A DNA stretch of 64,000 nt from Arenimonas sp. GTDB taxonomy: Bacteria > Pseudomonadota > Alphaproteobacteria > Rhizobiales > Rhizobiaceae. The stretch is taken from positions 1 through 64,000 of the forward strand of contig JAIBEK010000062.1 in NCBI GenBank assembly GCA_019459145.1, read 5' to 3'. Shown piece by piece: positions 1-9,546 of the stretch. Both the position numbers and the translations under genes were made by a program. Numbering within the stretch: position 1 is the first letter of the stretch; every line of letters begins with the position of its first letter. The notes beneath the pieces are model-generated. The model was given only the letters and a program-made list of their open reading frames with translations. It was not told the origin of the DNA and ran no database searches.

Positions 1-327
1 CAACGCGCCGAGGGGCTCGGCCGCGCCTGGATCGAGAAGATCGACATCGCCACCGAGGCGCCGGGTGAAGCAACCGGCCAGCCGAGCGCCGATCCGCTGA
101 TCGAGCTTGGCGCCCTCATGCGCGACGACGTGTCCCGGCGCCACGCCTTGCGGGAAGAAATCCGCCAGATGGTCAAGGATCTGCGCGGCGAACTGCCGCC
201 GGAAAGTCGCGGCCTGACCGGCGGTGACGAGGCCGAGTTCGAGGCCTATGTCGATCACTTGCTTGTCGAAGGCAGCAACGACGTCATTGCCCGGCTTAAG
301 AGCGACGGGACGGGGGCAGGCGAATGA
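1..327 (+). CDS. YhaO-like metallophosphoesterase (DNA repair nuclease subunit), C-terminal end only
   Basis: The reading frame is open from base 1 to the TGA at 325-327, so this is the 3' end of a gene that starts outside the window. The visible 108 residues are acidic and helical with no catalytic motif, as expected for the C-terminal cap of a YhaO/SbcD-type calcineurin-like nuclease. The assignment rests mainly on the neighbour: the stop overlaps the ATG of a YhaN-like ATPase (ATGA), and YhaO and YhaN are normally paired and co-translated. The ATG at 118 in the ORF track is internal and not a start. The catalytic domain cannot be checked here. Confidence 0.6.
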   Translation, partial: QRAEGLGRAWIEKIDIATEAPGEATGQPSADPLIELGALMRDDVSRRHALREEIRQMVKDLRGELPPESRGLTGGDEAEFEAYVDHLLVEGSNDVIARLKSDGTGAGE

Positions 328-3300
328 GGCTCCGCCGGCTCGACCTCACGCGCTACGGCAAGTTCACCGACCATGCGCTCGACTTCGGCGAGGCAAAGCC
401 CGGCTCGCCCGACCTGCACATCGTCTACGGCCTCAACGAGGCCGGAAAATCGACGTCGCTCTCCGCCTATCTCGACCTCCTCTACGGCATCGAAGAGCGC
501 AGCCGATACAATTTCCTCCATGCCTACAATGCCATGCAGGTGGGCGCCTGCCTCGAGTTCGACGGCATCCCCCACGATCTGAAGCGTTTGAAACAGCGAA
601 CCAACTCGCTGCTCGACGGTCGCGGCGAGCCGGTGGCCGAAGCGCTCCTCTCCGTGCCGCTGGCGGGCATAAGCCGCGACGCCTATCGCACCATGTTCTC
701 GCTCGACGACGTCACGCTCGAAGAAGGCGGCAACGCCATCCTGCAGAGCAAGGGCGATCTCGGCGAACTGCTTTTCTCCGCCAGCGCGGGCCTCGCCGGC
801 GTCAGCGCGACGCTTGGCGCCATCACGGACGAGGCCGACAGCCTCTACAAGAAGCGCGCCCGCTCGACCCGCATTGCCGAGTTGAAGCAGAAGCTTGCCG
901 AGTTGAAGGCAAGACGCGACGAGATCGACACGTTGGCCAGCGCTCATGCCGGATTTGTCGCAACCCTCGCCCAGGCCGAGACCGCCTATGACGAGGCGAT
1001 GCACGCGCGCGGCGCGGCGCAAGCTCGACGCGAAGCGATCGCCCGGCTCCTTCGCGCCCGCCCGCTGGCCGCCGAGTATCGCCGCCTCGAGGCCGAACTG
1101 GCGCTTCACGCTGACCTGCCACGCCCGCCCACCGCCTGGATACGCGATGTTCACCGACTGAGGGACGAGGAGACACGCCTTGCCACCCGTCTCGCCGGTG
1201 TCGAGGCCGATGCCGAGCGGCTGCGCACAGAAATCGACGCCATCGATCTCGATGAACGCGTCCTCGCACTGGCGGACCGCATCGGGCAATTGGGCAAGGG
1301 TCTGGTGCGCTTTGGCGGCGCCGAGGAGGATCTGCCGAAACGACGCATCGCGCTCGCCGAGCGCCAGGCCGTGATCACGGCAATCCTTGCCCGCCTTGGC
1401 CAGTCCGCCTGCGACGCACCCGAAAGCCTGATTCTTTCAACGGTGACTGTCGGCACCCTGCGCGACCTGATCGAAATGCGCTCCGGCGTCGAGGCGAGGC
1501 TGGAGACCGCAAGCCGCGAACTGAGTGCGGCAAAGTCCGCGCACGAACGCGCCATCGCCGATCGAAAGGCGCTCGCCGATGGCGGCGAACCGCTCGAAGC
1601 CTCTCAACTTAGCCGGCTCACGACTGCGCTGACGGTCGTCCGACGCAGCGACCACGCCACCCGGCTTCGATTGGGTGAACGCGGCCTTGCCGAGCTTGAG
1701 CGCCGTTTTTCGGAAAATTCCCGGCCCCTCGCCGCGCTTCTGGACGTTTCCGAGCTGGACGGCCAGGCATTGCGGGCTCTTGCCCTCCCCGATCCGCGCC
1801 AGGTCGAGGCCTGGCGCACCGCCCTGTCCGCCGTCGACAGACGGATCGCGGACCATGCCGAACGCCGACGCGAGCTCGTCACCCGGCAAAAACAGGTCGA
1901 GGCGCAGATTCTCGCCCTGCGCGCCACCGGCGGATTGATCGACGACGCCGAGGCAATGCGGCTGCGGCAGGCGCGCGACGCCGCCTGGGCTGCCCATCTG
2001 GTTCGGCTCGACAAGGCCAGCGCCGAAACCTTCGAGGCGGCCATGCGGGCCGATGATCTGACGGCCACGGCCCGTCTCGCCGCCATGCGAGACCTGTCCG
2101 ACCTGCGCGGGTTGACGCAGGAGCTCTCCCTCACGACGGCATCGATCGCCCGCCAGCAGGAATTGCTGGACGAAGCCGAAGGCGAACGCGATACGCTCTG
2201 CGCCGAGCTTGGAGCCGCCCTGCCGCAAGGGCTGTTGCAGGCGGCCGATGACGGCTTCACGCGGCTGTTCTCCCGGATCGACACCATCGCCAGAACCCGC
2301 GCCGACGCGCTCGCCGTCTGGGACCGACTGGAAGCGACGAAGCACGAGATCGAGGAAGCCAGAGCCGACGCGGAGATCGATCGCGAGACTTTGGCCGATG
2401 CGCTGCGGGCCGCCGGTCTTAGCGGGGACACGGCTTTACTGGCCGAGATGGTTGAAACGGCGGACGCCGCAGTCGCCGGCCACGCCGCCCGCACGGCTGC
2501 CCGTGCAGCCGCAGACAAGGCCATGGCGGATGTGGAACGCGCCCTGTCCGATCGCCGCAGCGAGTTCGAGGCGGCGAACATCGCCTCCGCCGAATGGCAA
2601 TCGCGCTTTGCGGCAGCCCTTGGCGAAACATGGTTTCCTGAAGCAATATCGGCCGGCGCCGTCCGTGAGATCCTCGAGACGCTCGACCGGCTGGGTCCTG
2701 CGTTGCAGGATCGCGACGAACTTGCCAGGCGCATCGTCCTGATGGAACGCGACAGGGACGACTTTGCCACAGAGGTTAAATCGCTCCTATCGGATCTTGG
2801 CGAAAGCGGCGAGACCGACGCGGTCGACCGCACTGCAGCCACCCTTGCAGCCCGCCTGGAAAGGGTCCGCCGCGACCAGGCCCTCACAGCCGACAAGGCC
2901 ATTGCGCTCGAACGCCTTGCCGACAGCGAACGCGCATTGCGGCAGGACCTGGCTGAACACACCGCCCGCAAGGCGCAAATGACCGAATTCTTCCAGGTGG
3001 AAACCCTGGCCGATGTGGCCGGTGCCCTCGACCAGACCGCAGAACGGGATCGTCAGGAGATCCGTCTCCGCGAACTGGCCGAGCAGATCCTCTCGAACTT
3101 GCCCGCACCGGCGATCGACGCTGCCCTCGGCGAGGTAGACGCGACCGATTTCGAAGCCGTCGAGCGGGAGGAGGCGGAGCTTGCCGCCCGCCTCGGCGAC
3201 CTCGACGAGCGCACCCGGCAGCTCTTCGCCGACAAGACCCGCGCGGCGGACCGGCTGGAGGCGATTGGTGGCGGCAACGAAGTGGCACGGATCGAGGCCG

Positions 3301-3818
3301 AAAAGCGCACCATCTTTCTCGAGATCGAGGAACTCGCCGACACCTTTCTCAGGCTGAAAAGCGGCGCGCTGGTCGCCGCCGAGGCGCTGCGGGCCTATCG
3401 CGACAAGCACAGGTCGTCGATGATGAAGCGCGCCTCCGAGGCCTTTCGCCTCATCACCCGTGGCGATTATATCGGCCTTGCCGCCCAGCCAGACAAGGAC
3501 CGCGAAACGCTGATCGGCCTGACGCGTCAGGGTGGCTCCAAGCTCGCAAGCGAAATGTCGAAGGGCACGCGGTTTCAGCTTTATCTGGCGTTGCGCCTCG
3601 CCGGCTACGAGGAATTCGCCGCAAGCCGCCCCGCCGTGCCCTTCATCGCCGACGACATCATGGAAACCTTCGACGAGCCGCGCTCGGAAGAAGTGCTGCG
3701 GCTGTTCGGGGAGATGGCGAAGATCGGCCAGGTGGTCTACCTCACCCATCACCGCCATCTCTGCGACCTCGCCAGGCGTATCGTGCCAGAGGTGAGGATC
3801 CATGAGCTCGCCGGCTGA
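324..3818 (+). CDS. YhaN-like AAA/SMC-type ATPase (SbcC/Rad50 relative)
   Basis: A 1164-residue protein with the split ATPase layout of SMC/Rad50 proteins. The N-terminal Walker A is YGLNEAGKST (residues 35-44). A very long Ala/Arg/Glu-rich, probably coiled-coil middle runs from about 180 to 1040. The C-terminal half has a signature-like LASEMSKGTRFQLYLALRL, a Walker B FIADDIMETFDEP (about 1105) and an LTHHRH switch. The AAG form of the P-loop and the short N-terminal lobe match the YhaN family rather than canonical SbcC. It overlaps the upstream YhaO-like gene by four bases. By family knowledge the pair should act as an ATP-driven nuclease complex on DNA ends. No zinc-hook CXXC is visible, which also fits YhaN. 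Confidence 0.85.
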   Translation: MRLRRLDLTRYGKFTDHALDFGEAKPGSPDLHIVYGLNEAGKSTSLSAYLDLLYGIEERSRYNFLHAYNAMQVGACLEFDGIPHDLKRLKQRTNSLLDGRGEPVAEALLSVPLAGISRDAYRTMFSLDDVTLEEGGNAILQSKGDLGELLFSASAGLAGVSATLGAITDEADSLYKKRARSTRIAELKQKLAELKARRDEIDTLASAHAGFVATLAQAETAYDEAMHARGAAQARREAIARLLRARPLAAEYRRLEAELALHADLPRPPTAWIRDVHRLRDEETRLATRLAGVEADAERLRTEIDAIDLDERVLALADRIGQLGKGLVRFGGAEEDLPKRRIALAERQAVITAILARLGQSACDAPESLILSTVTVGTLRDLIEMRSGVEARLETASRELSAAKSAHERAIADRKALADGGEPLEASQLSRLTTALTVVRRSDHATRLRLGERGLAELERRFSENSRPLAALLDVSELDGQALRALALPDPRQVEAWRTALSAVDRRIADHAERRRELVTRQKQVEAQILALRATGGLIDDAEAMRLRQARDAAWAAHLVRLDKASAETFEAAMRADDLTATARLAAMRDLSDLRGLTQELSLTTASIARQQELLDEAEGERDTLCAELGAALPQGLLQAADDGFTRLFSRIDTIARTRADALAVWDRLEATKHEIEEARADAEIDRETLADALRAAGLSGDTALLAEMVETADAAVAGHAARTAARAAADKAMADVERALSDRRSEFEAANIASAEWQSRFAAALGETWFPEAISAGAVREILETLDRLGPALQDRDELARRIVLMERDRDDFATEVKSLLSDLGESGETDAVDRTAATLAARLERVRRDQALTADKAIALERLADSERALRQDLAEHTARKAQMTEFFQVETLADVAGALDQTAERDRQEIRLRELAEQILSNLPAPAIDAALGEVDATDFEAVEREEAELAARLGDLDERTRQLFADKTRAADRLEAIGGGNEVARIEAEKRTIFLEIEELADTFLRLKSGALVAAEALRAYRDKHRSSMMKRASEAFRLITRGDYIGLAAQPDKDRETLIGLTRQGGSKLASEMSKGTRFQLYLALRLAGYEEFAASRPAVPFIADDIMETFDEPRSEEVLRLFGEMAKIGQVVYLTHHRHLCDLARRIVPEVRIHELAG

Positions 3819-3934
3819 CACCTGTCGCATGCAGGCCATTTTTCTCTTGACGGCATCGGCTCGGCGCGGGCAGTCGTTGTCTCGATGAAACCTGCAGCGC
3901 TCAGGCGGCGCTGAGAATTCCGGATGGCGATCGG

Positions 3935-4690
3935 GTGGCAAAAATCTCGCAAGCCGCGCCTGGCACGCGCGTGACCCTGCCAAGGGCCCTCTCCAAGCTC
4001 GGCTATTGCTCGCGCACCCAGGCTGAAAAACTGGTGGCGGCCGGCCATGTCACGGTCGGCGGACGCTGCGTCACCGATCTTACCGCCTGGGTCGACATTC
4101 GCGTCGACCGGATCGCGGTCGACGGCAAACCGGTCGATGCCGAGGCCAAGGTCTACCTCATGCTCAACAAGCCACGCGGGCTGGTGACGACCCGCGACGA
4201 CCCGGAAGGCCGCGACACCGTCTTTTCCTGTCTTGAGCATCTCGACATTCCGCATGTCTCGCCCGTCGGCCGCCTGGACAAGGCGAGCGAAGGCCTGCTG
4301 CTCTTCACCAACGACACGGTGCTCGCCCAGCGCCTGCTCGATCCTGACAGCGCCATCGCCAAGACCTACCACGTCCAGGTCCGGGGCCGCCCGTCTGACG
4401 CCGACCTCGGCCGCATGATGGCGGGAATTCTCGATGACGGCGAGTTACTCAAGGCCAGACGCGTGCATGTTCTACGCGAGGCCGACAAGACCTGCTGGCT
4501 GGAATTCGAACTGCGTGAAGGCAAGAATCGCGAGATCCGCCGCATGCTCGAAGCGATCGGTTGCGAATGCCTGCGGCTCGTCCGGATTGCCTTTGGCGAC
4601 CTGGTTCTCGGCGATCTCGAAAAGGGAGCAGCCCGTTTCCTCAACGAGGCCGAAATCGCGGCGCTACGGCGGCGCACCGTACGGGCCTGA
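3935..4690 (+). CDS. RsuA/RluB/E/F-family pseudouridine synthase
   Basis: A 251-residue RNA-modifying enzyme. An S4 RNA-binding domain lies near the N terminus (about 14-60, LPRALSKLGYCSRTQAEKLV). The synthase domain follows with MLNKPRGLVTT and the catalytic motif VGRLDKASEGLLL, where Asp115 is the expected nucleophile. The late EGKNREIRRML motif is typical of the RsuA/RluB/E/F branch, which modifies a uridine in 16S or 23S rRNA; which one cannot be told. The start is a GTG; an upstream ATG at 3924 is out of frame. A hairpin terminator follows the stop. The gene stands alone, 116 bases after the YhaN-like gene. Confidence 0.88.
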   Translation: MAKISQAAPGTRVTLPRALSKLGYCSRTQAEKLVAAGHVTVGGRCVTDLTAWVDIRVDRIAVDGKPVDAEAKVYLMLNKPRGLVTTRDDPEGRDTVFSCLEHLDIPHVSPVGRLDKASEGLLLFTNDTVLAQRLLDPDSAIAKTYHVQVRGRPSDADLGRMMAGILDDGELLKARRVHVLREADKTCWLEFELREGKNREIRRMLEAIGCECLRLVRIAFGDLVLGDLEKGAARFLNEAEIAALRRRTVRA

Positions 4691-4713
4691 ACAAAGCCTC
4701 ACCGGCATTAGAA

Positions 4714-4750
4714 TACCGGCGCCCTGGATGACGGCGCCGGCTTTTGTTCT
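4714..4750 (+). terminator. Rho-independent terminator after the pseudouridine synthase
   Basis: Perfect 8-bp arms CCGGCGCC (4716-4723) and GGCGCCGG (4733-4740) enclose a 9-base loop and are followed by CTTTTGTTCT. It lies between convergent genes and probably ends the synthase transcript. Confidence 0.7.
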
Positions 4751-4776
4751 GTCTGGGACTGGTCCGAACCGAAGGC

Positions 4777-5781
4777 TCAGGCGCTGGCGAAGGCCAGCAG
4801 ATCGGCATTCAGCTGATCCTTGTGTGTGTCCGCAAGGCCGTGCGGCGCACCGGCATAGACCTTGAGTTCGGCATGCGGGATCAGCGTCTTGGACGCCCGG
4901 CCAGCCGCGTCGATCGGCACCACCTGGTCGTCGTCGCCATGGACGATGAGGGTCGGGACGTCGAACTTTTTCAGGTCCTCGGTGAAGTCGGTCTGCGAGA
5001 ACGCGACGATCGAGTCATAGGTGTTCTTGTGCCCGGCCATCATGCCCTGCAGCCAGAAGCTGTCGATCATGCCTTGGGAGACCTTGGCCCCCGGCCGGTT
5101 GAAACCGAAGAACGGGCCGCTGGCGATATCCCGGTAGAGCTGCGAGCGGTCGGCGAAGCTCGCCGCCTGGATACCGTCGAATACTTCCTTCGGCAGGCCG
5201 CCGGGGTTCGCCGCGGTCTTGACCATCAGCGGCGGCACGGCGGAGATCAACCCTGCCTTGGCGATTCGTCCCGTTCCATGACGGCCGATATAGCGGGCGA
5301 TCTCGCCGCCGCCTGTCGAAAAGCCGGCAAGGATGATGTTCTTGAGATCCAGCGCCTCGATCAGGTCGGAAAGATCGTCAGCATAATGGTCCATGTCATT
5401 ACCGTCCCAGGGCTGGCTGGAGCGGCCGTGGCCTCGCCGGTCATGGGTGATGACGCGAAAGCCGTTCTGCGCCAGATGAAAAGCCTGAGCCTCCCAGCTG
5501 TCCGAGTTGAGCGGCCAGCCATGGCTGAGGATGACCGGCTGGCCGGTCTTCGGACCCCAGTCCTTGTAGTAGATTTCGACGCCGTCGCGGGTGGTGATCG
5601 TGCTTGCCATTGTCTTCACTCCTGTTGGTTTGTGGTTGGGTTGCGTTGCCGTGGCCGCCGCCGCGGTCCGTATCGAATTGCCGAGCCCGGTGACGGCGGT
5701 AACCGCCCCGATGGCACCGGCAGCGAGCAGATCGCGGCGGGACACCGGGAATTCTCTGACCGTTGCGGTTTGATCTTCCAT
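4777..5781 (-). CDS. Tat-exported alpha/beta hydrolase, non-heme chloroperoxidase type
   Basis: The ORF track starts at 6099, but the ATG at 5781 gives a clean 334-residue precursor with a twin-arginine leader ([14 protein letters not shown], Arg15-Arg16) ending in an alanine-rich cleavage region. The mature part is a standard non-heme haloperoxidase/esterase alpha/beta hydrolase: oxyanion region SHGWP, nucleophile elbow GFSTGG (Ser155), acid loop HGDDDQVVP and the late histidine GAPHGLAD. Most family members begin where this protein has [13 protein letters not shown] (residue 58), so the leader looks like an added export module. That internal ATG could also give a cytoplasmic form. It is divergent from a GlxA/AraC-type regulator. 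The true substrate is unknown; halogenation by this family is usually a side activity. Confidence 0.85.
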   Translation of the reverse strand: MEDQTATVREFPVSRRDLLAAGAIGAVTAVTGLGNSIRTAAAATATQPNHKPTGVKTMASTITTRDGVEIYYKDWGPKTGQPVILSHGWPLNSDSWEAQAFHLAQNGFRVITHDRRGHGRSSQPWDGNDMDHYADDLSDLIEALDLKNIILAGFSTGGGEIARYIGRHGTGRIAKAGLISAVPPLMVKTAANPGGLPKEVFDGIQAASFADRSQLYRDIASGPFFGFNRPGAKVSQGMIDSFWLQGMMAGHKNTYDSIVAFSQTDFTEDLKKFDVPTLIVHGDDDQVVPIDAAGRASKTLIPHAELKVYAGAPHGLADTHKDQLNADLLAFASA

Positions 5782-5876
5782 GCTGGCCTGCTTTCCTGTC
5801 TCTTGAGTGCTTTGGCGTTCCGGAGCGCTGGTTGTTGTGATAAGGGCAGGCGCACCGCCACACGAATGGCAAAATT

Positions 5877-5907
5877 GACAAGCACAGGGCCATAAGTGAC
5901 AAAGCAC
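5877..5907. promoter_or_regulatory. Candidate operator: direct repeats between hydrolase and GlxA-type regulator
   Basis: GACAAGCAC (5877-5885) and GACAAAGCAC (5898-5907) are near-identical direct repeats 21 bases apart start to start. That is two helical turns, the geometry AraC-family proteins commonly bind. They lie in the divergent promoter region. This is a motif observation only. Confidence 0.35.
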
Positions 5908-5910
5908 TTG

Positions 5911-6906
5911 ATGAATGACACGGTGGAGATCGCCATCGCCAGCTACCCCGATGTCTGGCGAGCGTCCGTGCATGGCCTGACGGACATGTTCGCGGTGGCG
6001 GAGAGGTATGATCGCCAGACGACGCAAAGCCGCCGGCTGAGGGTCAGCCACTACGAGACCGACGCGGCGAGCCTGGTGTCGAAGGTTTTCGACACGCATC
6101 CATCCGAAAGGGAGGGGCGTCCGGTCGCAGTCGTGTTGCCGCCCGCGATCGGCGAGGAACTACCCTTTGGCGAACGCATGGGCGGATTTCCTGAGTGGAT
6201 CCGCGGGCATCACCGATCGGGCGCCATCATCTGCTCGGCCTGCGGCGGCGCTTCGCTGCTGGCCCAGACCGGGCTCCTGTCCGGTCGCTCCGCGACGACC
6301 CATTGGCTGCATGGCGAGGCGATCGCCAAACGCCATCCGGACATTCGCATCGACACCGACAAGATGCTGCTGGACGAAGGTGACATCATTACCGCCGGCG
6401 GCATGATGGCCTGGACCGATCTGGGGCTGAGGCTGATCGATCGCCTGCTCGGCACAAGCGTGATGCTGTCGACCGCCCGCTTCATGCTGATCGATCCGGG
6501 GGCCCGCGAGCAGAGTTTCTATTCGAAGTTCCTTCCACGCCTCGACCACGGCGACACGGTCATCCTCGGCATCCAGCACTGGCTGCACGGAACCGATTTC
6601 AGGGGCGTCAACATAGTGGTCATGGCGGAGCGGGCGGGGCTCGGCGAGCGGACCTTCCTGCGTCGTTTCCAGAAAGCGACGGGCCTCAATCCCACCGAGT
6701 ATTATCAACGCCTGCGGATCGCCAAGGCGCGCGATCTGCTCGAACAGTCCGACCTGTCGATCGAACAGATTGCCTGGGCAAGCGGCTACGAAGACACCAA
6801 CGCCTTTCGCAAGGTCTTCCGCAAGATCGTCGGCGTCTCCCCCGGCGAATACCGCATGCGATTTTCGATTGTCGCGCCTAAGGCGGAGGACGATTCCGAC
6901 AACTGA
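5911..6906 (+). CDS. GlxA-family (DJ-1/PfpI plus AraC HTH) transcriptional regulator
   Basis: A 331-residue regulator from the ATG at 5911; an in-frame GTG at 5896 would add five residues. Residues 1-190 form a DJ-1/PfpI-like sensor domain, with the cysteine-elbow segment [18 protein letters not shown] and a later TTHW motif. The C-terminal third is an AraC-type double helix-turn-helix ([20 protein letters not shown], then [21 protein letters not shown]). It is divergent from the Tat-exported hydrolase, which is the likely target. Direct repeats lie just upstream of its start. The ligand is not evident. Confidence 0.88.
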   Translation: MNDTVEIAIASYPDVWRASVHGLTDMFAVAERYDRQTTQSRRLRVSHYETDAASLVSKVFDTHPSEREGRPVAVVLPPAIGEELPFGERMGGFPEWIRGHHRSGAIICSACGGASLLAQTGLLSGRSATTHWLHGEAIAKRHPDIRIDTDKMLLDEGDIITAGGMMAWTDLGLRLIDRLLGTSVMLSTARFMLIDPGAREQSFYSKFLPRLDHGDTVILGIQHWLHGTDFRGVNIVVMAERAGLGERTFLRRFQKATGLNPTEYYQRLRIAKARDLLEQSDLSIEQIAWASGYEDTNAFRKVFRKIVGVSPGEYRMRFSIVAPKAEDDSDN

Positions 6907-6993
6907 TTGGCTGCGTAGCAGCCTGACCGTCGGGAGGGTGAAGCCGCGCAGGTCACGCGCCTCACTCCCCCTCTCGCCGGACTGGCGAATCGA

Positions 6994-9135
6994 TCACTTG
7001 ACCGGGATCGAAGCCTTGCCGTGCTTCACGCCGGGTTCGCGCGACCACAGCCGCAACTTGCCGAGTTCCTTGACGAAGGCCGTGACATCCTTTGCCGATC
7101 CAAGCGCAAACACGCCTTCGTCGAGACTGTCGGCAATACCGGCCTTCTTGAGGAGCGGCATCGCGACCTCGGTGTGACCGATGAACTTACAGTGCTGGAA
7201 GGCGTCGGCGACGAAATCCCGCGCCGTGGCTTCCGTCGCCAGTTCCTCGATCGCCTCGGGCGACGGCAATATGGCCACGGCATCGTAGAGAACCGACGGT
7301 CCGCCGTCGATCATCTGCTGGGCCGCGACCCAGCTTCCGTCGGAAGCCGTAACCCCGCCGACCTTCGGCGCGATGATTTCGACCATCGCCTTTTCCTTGG
7401 CGACGGCCGTAGTCAGTGCCTTCAGCAGGGCGGCATCGACGCCGTCGGTGACCAGGATGCCGAGCTTGCGACCTTCGAACCGCTTCGGGCCGTTGAGCAC
7501 GATGCTGAGCGCTGGCGAGGCCTCGAGGTCCTGGCGTGTCTCAACCGCCGCATCGGCCGGCTTCGGCATCGTTTTCAGTCCCAGCTTCGCCGCAACCGTA
7601 CCCGCCAGCGTTTCATCGATGTTGAGCAGGTGGGAAACCATGCGCTCGCGGATCACCGGCGTCTCGACCTTGCTGAGCTCAAAGGTCAGCGCATTGGCGA
7701 TGTGGCGCTGCTCCGGCGGGGTCTGGCTGATATAGAACTGCCGCGCCTGGCTGTAATGGTCGGCGAAGCTTTCGGGCCTCAGCCGCACCTTCTGGCCTTG
7801 CTCCTCGGCGGGGAAATGCCGGAAGCCCTTGACCGGCGATTCGCGCGGACCCTCGCCCCAGGAATTGGGCTGGTAGTTCACCCGCCCGACCGGATTGTGC
7901 ATGGCCATGTGCCCGTCCTGCTGGAAATGGGCGAACGGACATTTCGGCGCATTGATCGGGATATGGGTGAAATTCGGCCCGCCGAGACGCTTCAGCTGGG
8001 TGTCAAGATAGGAGAAATTGCGCCCCTGCAGCAGCGGATCATTGGAGAAGTCGATACCCGGGGGCACGTTCTGCGTCATGAACGCCACCTGCTCGGTCTC
8101 GGCGAAGAAATTATCCGGCATGCGATCGAGCACCAGCCGGCCGATCGCCTGCGGCGGCAGGATTTCCTCCGGGATGATCTTTGTCGGATCGAGCACGTCG
8201 AAATCGAAACTGTCGGCGAATTCCTGGTCGAAGAGCTGTACCTGCAATTCCCATTCCGGGAAATTTCCGGACTGGATCGACTGCCAGAGATCGCGCCGAT
8301 GGAAGTCGGGATCGGCGCCGTTGATCTTGACCGCCTCGTTCCACGCCACCGACTGCAGGCCGAGCTTCGGCTTCCAGTGGAATTTCACGAATGTCGATTC
8401 ATCCTTGGCGTTGACGAAGCGGAAGGTGTGGACGCCGAAACCCTCCATGAAACGGAACGATCGCGGGATGGCGCGATCCGACATGGTCCACATGATCATG
8501 TGCATGCTTTCCGGCGTCAGCGAGATGAAGTCCCAGAAATTGTCGTGGGCCGTCTGCGCCTGGGGGAAGTCGCGGTCCGGCTCCTGCTTGGCGGCATGGA
8601 CGAGATCGGGAAACTTGATGGCATCCTGGATGAAGAAGACCGGCATGTTATTGCCCACCAGGTCCCAATTGCCTTCCTTGGTATAGATCTTGACCGCGAA
8701 GCCGCGCACGTCGCGGGCAAGGTCGAAAGAACCCTTGTTGCCGGCAACAGTGGAGAAGCGGACAAAGGCCGGCGTCCTTTCACCCTTGCGCGGGAAGATA
8801 TCGGCCTTGGTGTAGGCGGCCAGCGAATCATACGTCTCGAAATAGCCATGGGCGCCATAGCCGCGCGCATGAACGACGCGCTCGGGGATACGCTCATGGT
8901 CGAAATGGAACAGCTTTTCGCGGAAATGGAAATCATCCATGGCGAGCGGTCCGCGCGCGCCGACACGCAGCGTATTCTGGTCGTCGGCGACCGGTCCGCC
9001 CTGTGCCGTGGTCAGCACCGGTGCGTCATGCGTTTCCGCCGTCTGGTGCAGTTCGCCGCCGGCGCCTCGAAGGAGGCTCTGGTCGTGAATGCCTGCGGAA
9101 TCAGAGGGGGCTGCCTTGGTGGTCTTCTTGGCCAT
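6994..9135 (-). CDS. katE: Large-subunit monofunctional catalase (HPII/KatE type)
   Basis: The ATG at 9135 (MAKKTTK), preceded by GGAGAA, gives 713 residues, matching the large HPII class; the track start at 9168 adds 11 unsupported residues. The heme catalase core has the distal histidine motif [14 protein letters not shown], the active-site asparagine region [18 protein letters not shown] and the proximal-heme segment [14 protein letters not shown]. The C-terminal 190 residues form the class-I-amidotransferase-like flavodoxin domain diagnostic of HPII ([20 protein letters not shown]). It disproportionates hydrogen peroxide in the cytoplasm. It is transcribed alone. The 795-residue ORF on the opposite strand is a shadow. 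Confidence 0.95.
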   Translation of the reverse strand: MAKKTTKAAPSDSAGIHDQSLLRGAGGELHQTAETHDAPVLTTAQGGPVADDQNTLRVGARGPLAMDDFHFREKLFHFDHERIPERVVHARGYGAHGYFETYDSLAAYTKADIFPRKGERTPAFVRFSTVAGNKGSFDLARDVRGFAVKIYTKEGNWDLVGNNMPVFFIQDAIKFPDLVHAAKQEPDRDFPQAQTAHDNFWDFISLTPESMHMIMWTMSDRAIPRSFRFMEGFGVHTFRFVNAKDESTFVKFHWKPKLGLQSVAWNEAVKINGADPDFHRRDLWQSIQSGNFPEWELQVQLFDQEFADSFDFDVLDPTKIIPEEILPPQAIGRLVLDRMPDNFFAETEQVAFMTQNVPPGIDFSNDPLLQGRNFSYLDTQLKRLGGPNFTHIPINAPKCPFAHFQQDGHMAMHNPVGRVNYQPNSWGEGPRESPVKGFRHFPAEEQGQKVRLRPESFADHYSQARQFYISQTPPEQRHIANALTFELSKVETPVIRERMVSHLLNIDETLAGTVAAKLGLKTMPKPADAAVETRQDLEASPALSIVLNGPKRFEGRKLGILVTDGVDAALLKALTTAVAKEKAMVEIIAPKVGGVTASDGSWVAAQQMIDGGPSVLYDAVAILPSPEAIEELATEATARDFVADAFQHCKFIGHTEVAMPLLKKAGIADSLDEGVFALGSAKDVTAFVKELGKLRLWSREPGVKHGKASIPVK

Positions 9136-9222
9136 TGCGATTCTCCGGGAACGAGGATGAACTCCCACGAGAACACGACAGGCGTCTATTGGTTCCCTCG
9201 AACCGCGCGGGTCAGGTCAGCC

Positions 9223-9393
9223 TTATTCCTGCGAATTGGTCGGCCAATGAACCTGGTCAAGGCTCGCCAGCATGCCGTTGGCGATCTCGCGTTCGCCCAT
9301 GATCACCCGGTCGGCACCCTGCTTCAGCGGATGCTCGACCTCGGCATCGGCGGCGCCATTTTCGTCGAAGTCGAAGGCCTGGGAATGGCGCAT
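9223..9393 (-). pseudogene. Remnant of a Kef/YbaL-type cation:proton antiporter C-terminus
   Basis: This 56-codon frame is too short for the ORF track. It begins at the ATG at 9393 and ends at the TAA at 9223-9225. It contains HPLKQGADRVIMGEREIANG, which closely resembles the extreme C-terminus of CPA2-family (YbaL/KefB-like) antiporters after the TrkA-N domain, where GAD-V-MGEREIA-G-M is typical. The frame runs back only to a TAG near 9451, and no transporter sequence precedes it. It therefore looks like the tail left after deletion of the rest of the gene, between katE and a DUF1275 gene. Family assignment is from memory of the motif. An independent small protein is a less likely reading. 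Confidence 0.6.
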
Positions 9394-9546
9394 GCCGAAC
9401 GCCGATGAGCGACAATCTGCGACCCGAGAGTCGAAGTCCGTAATCCATTCATGCTATCATACCAAGATGTTTGAGGGCTGCTTACGATTCGGAACGAGGA
9501 TTGCTTTTTCTCTCCGGCCAGCCGCCGGGAGCCTTCGGGAAAGAGC

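Noticed and set aside
6909-6923. GGCTGC-GTA-GCAGCC hairpin as a terminator after the GlxA-type gene
   Set aside because: The loop is only three bases and no U-tract follows.
7021-9408. 795-aa ORF on the + strand opposite katE
   Set aside because: It is the antisense of a clear catalase; composition is arginine/histidine-rich with no recognisable domain or ribosome site.
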